Shown in pieces: positions 21,601 through 25,633 of a stretch of DNA of 44,940 bases. Location of the stretch: positions 25,356-70,295 of the IMG/VR virus record IMGVR_UViG_3300037963_002293; one strand, 5' to 3'. Every line of letters starts with the position of its first letter. Position 1 is the stretch's first letter. Under the pieces are notes generated by a model. It did not search any database. It had not been told where the DNA came from and saw nothing but the letters and a program-made list of their open reading frames with translations. The translations under genes were made by a program, and so were the position numbers. The stretch is from a virus.

Positions 21601-22435
21601 ATGGGAACTGTGTATCAGCAGCAACGAAAGCTTGATCTACAATATATCCACGAGCTTTCTCAATCATATTTGCAGCATCAAGAGTCGTAGAATTCGACTG
21701 ATATGCTGCTCCAACCTGATCACCAGTATCTGCGCCCAGAGTCGATGATGGGTTAGGAACGAATTTTGGTCTAATAACAGTTTTTCTTAAATCATAACCA
21801 ACAATGGAAGTACCGCGAGGAACGATAATACCACCATTCTTAGGGTTGAACTTATAAAGTTCCTCTTCAAATGTACCGAAAGTTAGGTTTGAATTACCAA
21901 TAACACCTGGTCTGTTATCAACAGTGTAATCACCAGGCATAACCATAATGGTATATGCTTCAAATCTGTCATTTTCGTGATCACCACCAGATCCGGGGAT
22001 ACTACTTCCTGTATCCGCTACATAACTTCTCCTAGCGGCTTCAAGAAGTGCTCTTTCAATCGTTTTGAATGGACTATTAACGTTACCACCATTATTACCA
22101 ATCGAGTCAGTCGCATTCAAGTCAGACTGATTAACATACAACATGATATTTGTTGCATTATCAAAGTCGGGGTTTGTACCACCAACAATACTACCGTCAG
22201 TATCAGATGCATCTCTATATGTCTTTAGTTTACCATCTGCACCAATGGTAAATCTCTTAATTCCTGCAGTAGCAAATGAAATTTCATTTGCAGCAGATTG
22301 GTACATACCAGTGTCAGTGTCCCCATTAAAGCTGATAGCAGGTAAGTTACCTGTCATCTTAGGTTCATTCTGTGCATTAAATTTAATTTCAACACCAGGT
22401 GCAATTCCACCTGAAGTTACTCTTGTTAGAGCCAT
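9650..22435 (-). CDS. giant virion structural protein with beta-helix-like segments (4261 aa)
   Basis: An uninterrupted 4,261-codon frame from an ATG at 22435 with a GGAG Shine-Dalgarno. The N-terminus (MALTRVTSGGIAPGVE) leads into a fibre-type module (ISFNGDTDTGMYQSAANEI). At about residues 118-180 come SPFKTIERALLEAARRS and IMVMPGDYTVDNRPG, the opening of a pectate-lyase-like right-handed beta-helix (S.FKTI..AL..A...V.PG.Y). Similar helix-like or solenoid stretches recur near residues 1790-1850 (VELLLKPGYYKLDG) and 2580-2680 (GNLSLDWTGLMYTGS). Two loops (GPGIATGTTIT, GTGIPANAYISG) share a repeated G.GI..G/N..I pattern. No signal peptide is seen. Giant structural proteins of this kind occur in cyanomyoviruses. 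Position after gp5 and before the fibre cluster, and late promoters upstream, support a virion role, perhaps a long tail appendage or one that binds or cleaves surface polysaccharide. No catalytic residues can be assigned. Confidence 0.85.
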   Translation of the reverse strand: MALTRVTSGGIAPGVEIKFNAQNEPKMTGNLPAISFNGDTDTGMYQSAANEISFATAGIKRFTIGADGKLKTYRDASDTDGSIVGGTNPDFDNATNIMLYVNQSDLNATDSIGNNGGNVNSPFKTIERALLEAARRSYVADTGSSIPGSGGDHENDRFEAYTIMVMPGDYTVDNRPGVIGNSNLTFGTFEEELYKFNPKNGGIIVPRGTSIVGYDLRKTVIRPKFVPNPSSTLGADTGDQVGAAYQSNSTTLDAANMIEKARGYIVDQAFVAADTQFPSVLKINSKCKRDIGIVVDAWIADLREGGNANTFVAGERYTNGTALQHITGTNEKAATLWAIDYAMTVAIKAAHAFGSGYTHTSVAGSTVAQPTYTVGVEYQSAGDCSSIDTGLAALGGAVSGPSSVSSDGVFAIILNNPNTYTELVEKTPGVYERTAIFKVTGGCYFWQMTFKDAKTAPANGVTYSGGVPTFATAASAAYSHHRVVSFTYADQRTVDGELATYYKKIDHWDTTLDGGNARAARREEFEIVGDRTLSTTIDTVNGCSPYIFNCSLRSVFGLCGMHTDGSKVSEKSFKSMVVAQFTGISLQRDNNAFWQPKDAEGDPNNTSFNDPNGVTNPPIYADPDAQYRPSWRHFHIKATDGAFIQVVSVFAVGYADQFLSESGGDMSITNSNSNFGQISLRAKGSQAQSFAPAAQGKITAIIPPRGISSTESTAEFYAIDYNTTWQKNGQGDKNYNAGFVATFTSNQNQFRLYLDIGGLNSEKDIPELIVDAFDYTTSSTVTKRFLNFGSNNNYNLFRDYYSTTGVAPSSEAQIQTVVETEDGGTTNYTARISLNGVTTGETTGENAERQGYFWDPTVNKVYIKVNASDAATDSFLTNFIFATTTEAVFTTNEVTNPDGSISIVTGTSDITVLQYFDGFPSTLQTSKFIDGRASSPSDLLWRVEYTIPKSSQTIPKPPEKRFIIKGTRLDNDGTGMPYTDFRFQVFDVEEVTSWESNVRDGVYYLTIIRSDVNTFMYGTNNNSETITRRPLENNSASFTVNKIEGLNLFDKDCRVSSNINYLYPSVNEEGPTYDIRRIWNPPQADSRVLVEAIGGGKRVKDLSVPNAAYFYSGVTTTPFKEVPSMTSVTAEACHRLVQSLDLSYAGPTSSANATPVIAPVVSWDSRSSYSDHTTSNVNVYGSGSYRRGNNGLLSGISSTVNQNIFGINGEANERRIVVVERNKSYTAPSETNTVSMTNASPTVPLFRPSILRASSHTWEYVGLGSGNYSTGFPNLQTRVLKPYEQFIAQGYENAGGFVASSGTNSNGDFYIGSQVVQAGGTSTVTLNVPKVRKSSESNYVDITNLENRISNAVVNVTATTAKNSAGQSALKALSNFFNTAKLSVTDRATIQNLIVNERLFIASTRIANGEKFPEANQEAYGFVKGARPEKTGYISTDTNDRLYVSPKFLDAWRIKRQLISASNVTLDNNRIYIQPLSRTLMDNNATGSVALTSTSTAVKVKEASGIPSFGIVDVGMQLKYVESNDFKTVGSTDTYLNPQILVSLYYTGIDYTTNTITLSSTQNYKNRQSYLEDVLGTGAYSNIIKHWSNPIDDGASASEKDIKYLRSVLTSNVDVDSVGNPTPASPVTISIVASDWNNFPDRGAVTLRENPANGTYRYSTYIYYKSSSSGNLVLVRKVPNASANDTGHTYMTNYNNQLAGVPSKNVFFSGCTTTVSFYDRWAKEEPFIPSVESISEDVDLESATLYTVPEKVDAYTGEIDESFVDNSLPNPFSAKALGVNLQNRQAVKKFSPLATFRQAQTWCEISGFGLQDNVELLLKPGYYKLDGASFPCQLTINGTGLTKSNIYAGKEQTGTSAGRMGGFLESTVKRGDSIYLYRAPSFYDQYGRNSDSFYSSVSGGLTSKGGFSLNNVHFLGINDAITKNEILDETYSSDSKTSESRKLVRKAWYIKTSAGFPASTKGVAGGLMFTGKQSATATGNAKLDPYIHSDDFLVAKLATAESLTGSGDDCILNPGGTNFPGTDLDLTQNARYMTITLDAAQFTSTSGSPSDAQRFIWARNYIIPGTTMYWLQNTSDDVTNSTPSAKVINVRYVNRTIEENPANWQTGANSERIVILVSVSRVGGTNTNDGNSGSFTNTTEDLDLSTYVNSNNANMVFVNRDGDEFTTLAYNWCLARRRQVLPKGFAWAGGYQGAIIKTVPAQAASGVLVLSLNDTTTLKDGDIIFGPGIATGTTITVNSSTEIGLSDATTAIITANTKVSFTQSDDFGNEIAKFDTPEIFGIINGYDRGTINLVIDLNPSVEIDSSIRPYPHSDFYSYVAMILQLRSDTNEDGGVTLPYKFNGFKRITGTTSNRFVLLQVSPNELYSSGDSVGAVESPEGNASSYVDNAGINSGIMGRFGGFTPFALGAAGADGTGAAFSSGQVTFSSADTTAKIKAALDSALASNGTGYNSRAKVILIPQGGATGVGANISVNRSEASGYGIVSFSVSGTISTQYNGTFTALIEDGRGFIDVNGTAVSTSATSFANDEQFIAVAKSNLLAPVCPYLDSGTTRDNAIGKNIYLNWPFNHRALRKRFKAAVLPCTGNFTSPLINVDAIPGSNVPFSLANCTIGGQSPSDPLANRFGGGYGGGLIRARGSNLSLSGLRIRGNLSLDWTGLMYTGSSRAGGSFTYGHSVELLQMEDENSLQALGGTNARRLGVARDDEDFQRVSGFNTDQTLFLEPSKTPYGDLADADARTFPISSYQAIRRFNQGTQVTFPQVQDSNGVQIFPAVTIPAGGLLTRTSINERFLTPKPVRYNDLNSGYTSGDASAFRLRWNNSGSTVSNGSSVGGSISSKELTFLYPVNDAEFVKNIFVGAFASKIVKTTNIDTCYATVTNVTLPTTAYNDAGVATGGGIYRLARIRYSGSIPLSTADGSNLLFLTSYLTTNRYKYTTTTTSRYAKVNYQGHSNLNLIESGTQYEIHADIKVEKTGTPTTNLTRSAIVYLHSGRVGSTPAQAYLTTNGSGNITSLDFITYGSGHLESDVFTVRQTSSAGSAVVTSGITLTAVRNLTDNIEMFEPGEMIGVLPSNCFVLNSINNPSTANLVTALKKAKTLFKPGSYVLLGSTYYKIAEDDQSYPNKPYLGVYKYVNENNTADIRANLVVMLEDVEYQPTYGSNTRFDIFDNDNVLDYWPEKGKVMIGDLELCDFAKTGDPTSNTGYTITLQREMEQYFPSYIRDWEGLDPLESLAQDVTVGSFIPTSLKLADPVDVTCTGLKRIAGKNAQVVENVSVPNAYIAPDGKYNTQVARINIEADSDRNIAREKLSIGQVVHMPYVDLGVNYSYSPFNTASFKIGPALGEPGSNVSTNRAGDLRISGKLTSSTLKYFNYWYRYHILNNTRDNAAIYNAVSSLATTKIYWSPGGRNRLSGAGYYMTSNGIRFYGYRWYSLDSAQVTAGSSDVVISSGDTMYIQTEGEYTATLGSGGILNVTSMTSGGLFLGQSISGTGIPANAYISGYAGYNEPSGVALTGRGGTGTYVVSVAGAVTSTTAGSTTVTGTKPASGQDYAVYYPGQTGYWQRRVTNKQYNSSNGKTTLTFNSTTSNTFSGGSILMYFYGASEDNVVLALDKALLQDCQTTAGQAGNEFKLSWNLTKTRGQTNLAKVFKSRIIDIGDEGSGGLNLYLADPLPEDYSSDANHRNLGFLFVNYGGWTYPSQGGSTFRANNAAPGSTNTQLLLPNRAGRIQPGDTIRYSYEDDVSSSEKEATPEVVNYSAQIISVSAVSNGYSTVTLSSPHILYTGHTHKQQWLSIGDIFISHRTGNFVTNGPVMDSFIFSDTGLKMTFGEYRMWYENINNYISITNGITGRAGWVGNFALSSTGKKVGGLGLGGASAIQWGRQYNTGVWLAAHPTTPRWVNYDDRYSSKTDFSNLMMQIQSNASIEDWMTTRKTTPNFEGSGSDNTAFYPINHSHLTCGSLYAGLNTANTAFGYAGAYDTAQYQWSPSSTKLEIGLQDGVVDTSDGSISAGGSGSRVTEGLIISHVQHYKPIGWPSMDSGASFALNSNTASLNITTSTSSKTVSKPSGGATFTQHLMPGDQLYSSAGGGNVTNPTWVGTIASIESGSSLTLEANAAVTVTNTSTWGVISSRVKQAGINAPNQSLIFSGNSQASGLTITNGGVLANRISNAFDTPGNNVIKSAVAGFDKYNFAFRIQKRTYNQTPLLNTRGEITPVDGPTSANKVMLPRIGDLSEFQGQLMNVAVTRLNPKTHIERSISVVGSQINI

Positions 22436-22470
22436 GTGTGTTATCTCCGAGCGCTTGGATATCCTGGATT

Positions 22471-22478
22471 TATTTATA
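22471..22478 (-). promoter_or_regulatory. late promoter box, perfect TATAAATA (proximal)
   Basis: Perfect T4 late octamer on the minus strand, 36 bases before the ATG of the giant virion gene, in a non-coding gap. Confidence 0.75.
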
Positions 22479-22483
22479 CAAGC

Positions 22484-22507
22484 AAAACCCTTTATTTATA
22501 GGGTTTT
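22484..22507 (-). terminator. hairpin/terminator carrying a second late promoter in its loop
   Basis: 8-bp stem AAAACCCT/AGGGTTTT with an 8-base loop. The stem lies 38 bases beyond the tRNA-Leu 3' end and ends in a short T run on both strands (longer on the plus strand), so it probably terminates or processes the tRNA transcript. The loop plus the closing pair spells TATAAATA on the minus strand. Confidence 0.65.
22493..22500 (-). promoter_or_regulatory. late promoter box, perfect TATAAATA (distal, in hairpin loop)
   Basis: Second perfect late octamer 58 bases before the giant gene, 14 bases upstream of the proximal one and inside the loop of the hairpin at 22484-22507. Confidence 0.6.
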
Positions 22508-22544
22508 TTCCGTGTATATAACCCGATATTTACGGAGTACAAAA

Positions 22545-22629
22545 TAGGACGAGAGGGACTTGAACCCTCATGAGCGTAATGCTCGACAGATTTTAAGTCT
22601 GGTGTGTCTACCAATTCCACCACCGTCCC
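22545..22629 (-). tRNA. tRNA-Leu (anticodon UAA)
   Basis: 85-base cloverleaf. The acceptor stem GGGACGG pairs with TCGTCCT (G-U pairs at both ends). The D stem is GTG/CAC, the anticodon loop CTTAAAA gives UAA at 22593-22595, a long class II variable arm (GAGC/GCTC) follows, and the T stem is GAGGG/CCCTC with loop TTCAAGT. The discriminator base is A and CCA is not encoded. One pair at the top of the anticodon stem (C27-U43) is mismatched. It decodes UUA/UUG leucine codons, which are frequent in AT-rich phage genes. It has its own sigma70-type promoter at 22728-22756. It is the only tRNA visible in the window. Confidence 0.93.
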
Positions 22630-22630
22630 G

Positions 22631-22657
22631 AAAAAGGCCTACAGTCAATTTTGGCCT
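22631..22657 (-). other. terminator-like hairpin in the tRNA leader
   Basis: Minus-strand AGGCC ... GGCCT (5-bp stem, 13-base loop) followed by TTTTT, ending one base before the tRNA 5' end. It lies between the tRNA promoter and the tRNA, so it is either an attenuator or a processing signal. No gene lies in the leader (22630-22727). Confidence 0.4.
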
Positions 22658-22704
22658 GGAATTTTTTTCCCGACTTTTTGGTAAACAAAGCCGGAATTTC
22701 ACTG

Positions 22705-22716
22705 AGGTTTTGACCT
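22705..22716 (-). promoter_or_regulatory. inverted repeat AGGTCAAAACCT downstream of the tRNA promoter
   Basis: 4-bp stem with CAAA loop, 11 bases downstream of the -10 box. The core GGTCAAAACC is identical to the gp32 leader element at 37039-37052. Confidence 0.5.
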
Positions 22717-22727
22717 ATTACCTATGC

Positions 22728-22756
22728 ATTATACACTGTGTTCCGTGCGTTGTCAA
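22728..22756 (-). promoter_or_regulatory. consensus sigma70-type promoter for the tRNA
   Basis: TTGACA (22751-22756), a 17-base spacer, then TATAAT (22728-22733): a perfect bacterial housekeeping promoter. The -35 box contains the TGA stop of the 61-aa gene. It is probably used by host RNA polymerase early in infection. Confidence 0.85.
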
Positions 22757-22938
22757 TAAGTATACTCTATCATATCATCGGTCAAAGATTCATTGATAAA
22801 GGTACACATTTGTACAAATTCATTAGCAGTATTGTTCTCAACCTCCACTGTCTCTCCATCATGACCTATCAAAGTTACGACTCTTGTTAACATATTAACT
22901 TTGACTGATTGTAAAGTTGAATCGGGTCTTACTTCCAT
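22753..22938 (-). CDS. small early protein of unknown function (61 aa)
   Basis: 61 residues from the ATG at 22938, which has a strong AGGAG Shine-Dalgarno 8 bases upstream. The ATG 24 bases earlier has none. It begins MEVRPDSTLQSVKVN and contains RVVTLIGHDGETVEVE, a short beta-rich region, then an acidic helical end. I do not recognise a family. It is a single gene behind its own sigma70-type promoter (22962-22990), sandwiched between the late genes gp5 and the giant protein. That makes it more likely an early regulatory or host-interaction peptide than a virion part. Function unknown. Confidence 0.75.
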   Translation of the reverse strand: MEVRPDSTLQSVKVNMLTRVVTLIGHDGETVEVENNTANEFVQMCTFINESLTDDMIEYTY

Positions 22939-22961
22939 GGAGCTTCTCCTGTGTTGATACA

Positions 22962-22990
22962 AGTATAATATAAAACCTATCAGGTGTCAA
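22962..22990 (-). promoter_or_regulatory. sigma70-type promoter for the 61-aa gene
   Basis: TTGACA (22985-22990), 17-base spacer, TATACT (22962-22967). The -35 box contains the TGA stop of gp5. Confidence 0.8.
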
Positions 22991-25419
22991 GTGGTGATGG
23001 TGAGTGGTGCGTTAAAGAAGTTGATAGCAGCTGAATTAGTAAACTTGAGACCTTGAGCAGCATCTGAAAATATTCCAGTGGTGTTAGTAAATTTAGCACC
23101 AACAATTGAATCAACATATGCAGAAGCTTTGGTGTATGATGACACACCCAAAGTACTTTTTTGATCTGCTGATAATTTGTTCTCACTCCAAATTCCAGTA
23201 CCAATCTCTGTGAATGTACCACCATACCAATCTTGTTCAGTTCCAAGTTGGGTTTTATTCTGACTTCCAATACCAATCTCAAATGATGTTCCAATTCTAT
23301 TCAAGATATTGTTACCAACAATTTGAGTAAAGTTATTGAGACCTACATGTTTGTTATAGAAAGTAGTAATTATATTATAAGAACCAATACAAATATTATT
23401 TGCCTCATTGACCCACTGAGTAGAAACTGGAGCAAATAATTCATACTGACCAGATGCAGATAGTCCAAGTTTAGAAGCAGTTAGTGCTAATCCATTTGTA
23501 GCTTCTATTCTGGAGTCATTTTTAAATATCGATTTATGTTCTCCATAGTATGTTGCTTTACTTTCTTTATTAACAGACAAATTATAATGACCTAGAACTT
23601 CTAAGTGATAGTCCTTACCAACTTTTAAATGGTAGTTACCATCAACCATCATGTTTACATTTCCATGCACAATGATGTCATTATCTTTAACTACAACTTC
23701 TGTTTTTCTCTGTGCATTAGTAATTCTAACATCACCGTTGTCTGAAATATGAATACCAGATTTACTAGGACCATGTTCAATAACAAGTCTAGTATTATAT
23801 GGAGTGTCATCCATCAACACCATCGTGCCAGTTTCAGAAAACTGTCCCAGGATTCTTGTGTACTGTGGATTTAATCTACCTTTGATTCCAGTAATTGATG
23901 CACCAACACCCTTTCCACCACCAATACCACAATCTAAAGCAAAACCAATTGCACAAGAATCAAACGATATTGCATATGGATCTGCAGTATCTTTGTAACA
24001 ACCAATCTTCAAGAGTTGGAAGATAAATTCTAGAACACTAGTTACATTAAGTTGTGCTAAACTAGATAGATTTTCTATATCAATACCACCAATACCAGCT
24101 GCAATATCATTAACTGTACTGATTACTTGCTCAACTAGATCTGTGATATTGAAGATGGTTTCAAAGATTGCATCAAATACGCACTGAACAGAGTCAATGA
24201 TGTCCATTGCAGTATTGAGTAGTGTGTTGATAGCATCTTCAATGATGCCAAACAAACTATCAATAAGTGAAGTGTCAAATGTACATGCAATCTGTCTAAT
24301 GATAAACATGATTGCTTCTGTGATAGTCTTGGTTACACCAGGACCAGGTGATGGAACTGAATATCCAAGAGTGTTCATGATTTGAGTTGCTTGACCCATC
24401 AACCAAGATTTAATTTGATTGACAAGCCAATACAATGAGTTCCTAATCATCTCAAGATTGTCATCTACAATTGATTGGAGGTCAATTATAGTATCTGTAA
24501 AAGTTCCTAGGAGTTCACCTTTCTTTTTATTTCCATCTTCATCCTTATCAACTCCTAAGTATTCACTTTTTGTTATCAACTTAACTTTAGTTCCAGGTTC
24601 ATGAGCTATTGCTTTTGTTCCATCTCCACCCCTAACAACTGATACAAATTTTCCTTCATCCTTATTAGTATAAGATACTTTCTCACTACCTACTTGCAAC
24701 CATCCATTCCATGGAAAGTCTTGTGTATCTTTTACAAATAAAGTTTGATCTTCTGTATCAGTATCAACGGTAATTTCAGTTTCTGCTTTGTCGATCTTTC
24801 TTGCTTGTGCTATTGCTGTTGCAACAGCTGTTACAGCATAAGAAAGATTACTATCTAGTGTTTTAGCTCCTGCATTTTTTCCATCAGCGAGAGGAACTTT
24901 TGAAACTTTACCAGATGGATTAGCAGCAGAGTATTCTGCTACTGCAGCAGCTTCTGAAGTGGATGATCTTTCTTGCGGTGGAGTTGCTGCTTCGTTAACT
25001 CCACTCTCAGATGTGTTTTGTTTTTTAATAACATTGTCAACACCCCTAAAGTAATCAAACGCTTCCTGACTCTTAGGATCGATTACTGGTTTGATTTTAC
25101 TTAGGAGTGTACCTAAGACAATAGGTTGTTGACAGTCTGGATAGTCAAGAAAAAATCCTATAACAAAACTTCCAGCTTTTAATTGAGCTCCAGCAGATCC
25201 AGCGCCATGAACACCCGGAGATGTCGTGGGACCGGCTACAATAGCCCACGGTAAGTTAGATGGTTTCTCTCCTGGTTTATGGTATCCAAGGATGTTTACT
25301 TTAACTCTACCGAGTTTTGCATCCTTGTCATCAGCATTCTTTACTGTACCCAACCACCACTTGAAATCATCATTACCTATGAAACTGGTAGAAGGTTGTG
25401 TAGGATTATATGTTGACAT
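22987..25419 (-). CDS. 5: baseplate hub/needle protein gp5-like, without the T4 lysozyme domain (810 aa)
   Basis: The N-terminal OB-fold of the gp5/VgrG family is clear at residues about 15-108 (WWLGTVKNADDKDAKLGRVK ... GSFVIGFFLDYPDCQQPIVLG). The C-terminal third (about 515-810) has the repeating short strands of the gp5 beta-helix needle (GIHISDNGDVRI, IIVHGNVNMMVDGNYHLKV). Between them, where T4 gp5 has its lysozyme, there is instead a small beta domain (about 215-285: LFVKDTQDFPWNGWLQVGSE) and a long hydrophobic/amphipathic helical stretch (about 310-480). No T4-lysozyme residues are visible. The family forms the trimeric spike under the tail tube that punctures the outer membrane. It overlaps cp12 by one base (TGATG). 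Confidence 0.85.
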   Translation of the reverse strand: MSTYNPTQPSTSFIGNDDFKWWLGTVKNADDKDAKLGRVKVNILGYHKPGEKPSNLPWAIVAGPTTSPGVHGAGSAGAQLKAGSFVIGFFLDYPDCQQPIVLGTLLSKIKPVIDPKSQEAFDYFRGVDNVIKKQNTSESGVNEAATPPQERSSTSEAAAVAEYSAANPSGKVSKVPLADGKNAGAKTLDSNLSYAVTAVATAIAQARKIDKAETEITVDTDTEDQTLFVKDTQDFPWNGWLQVGSEKVSYTNKDEGKFVSVVRGGDGTKAIAHEPGTKVKLITKSEYLGVDKDEDGNKKKGELLGTFTDTIIDLQSIVDDNLEMIRNSLYWLVNQIKSWLMGQATQIMNTLGYSVPSPGPGVTKTITEAIMFIIRQIACTFDTSLIDSLFGIIEDAINTLLNTAMDIIDSVQCVFDAIFETIFNITDLVEQVISTVNDIAAGIGGIDIENLSSLAQLNVTSVLEFIFQLLKIGCYKDTADPYAISFDSCAIGFALDCGIGGGKGVGASITGIKGRLNPQYTRILGQFSETGTMVLMDDTPYNTRLVIEHGPSKSGIHISDNGDVRITNAQRKTEVVVKDNDIIVHGNVNMMVDGNYHLKVGKDYHLEVLGHYNLSVNKESKATYYGEHKSIFKNDSRIEATNGLALTASKLGLSASGQYELFAPVSTQWVNEANNICIGSYNIITTFYNKHVGLNNFTQIVGNNILNRIGTSFEIGIGSQNKTQLGTEQDWYGGTFTEIGTGIWSENKLSADQKSTLGVSSYTKASAYVDSIVGAKFTNTTGIFSDAAQGLKFTNSAAINFFNAPLTITT

Positions 25420-25631
25420 CAGTCCTCATAGATACGACATTCGTCTGCTTCAGGCCATTCTTCACAATAAAGTTCTAGATCTGTTGGATCATGATGATCT
25501 TCTGGATGTGCTTCTTGATATTTTTCTAATTGATTTAGTTGACCTTCGATGTGACGACGCATCTGAGGTGATGTTGTAGGGTTGTCCAGGATCTCTTTAT
25601 CCTTTTCAATATGCTTTTCGATGTTTTCCAT
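25419..25631 (-). CDS. cp12: CP12-like Calvin-cycle regulator (70 aa)
   Basis: The C-terminus, LELYCEEWPEADECRIYED, is the CP12 signature: two cysteines (56 and 65) eight residues apart and a terminal Y.D. In CP12 this redox loop binds GAPDH and recruits phosphoribulokinase, switching off the Calvin cycle. Cyanophage copies are thought to push carbon to the pentose phosphate pathway and so to dNTPs. The N-terminal cysteine pair and the AWD core motif of many plant and cyanobacterial CP12s are absent here. The N-terminal half is a charged helix (IEKHIEKDKEILDNP) and includes HPEDHHDPT. It is embedded between the gp27-like hub (2 bases) and gp5 (TGATG overlap), so it is expressed with late baseplate genes. 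Confidence 0.85.
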   Translation of the reverse strand: MENIEKHIEKDKEILDNPTTSPQMRRHIEGQLNQLEKYQEAHPEDHHDPTDLELYCEEWPEADECRIYED

Positions 25632-25633
25632 TT

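Noticed and set aside
9783-22547. Many plus-strand frames of 60-140 codons opposite the giant gene (for example 9783-10205 and 22143-22547)
   Set aside because: They lie antisense to a well-supported long gene, have no ribosome sites or coupling, read as low-complexity shadow sequence, and the last runs through the tRNA.
22636-22727. A second tRNA or pseudo-tRNA upstream of tRNA-Leu
   Set aside because: No acceptor or T-arm pairing could be assembled; only short inverted repeats are present.
22987-25419. T4 lysozyme domain inside gp5
   Set aside because: No segment shows the lysozyme catalytic pattern; the position is occupied by other sequence.
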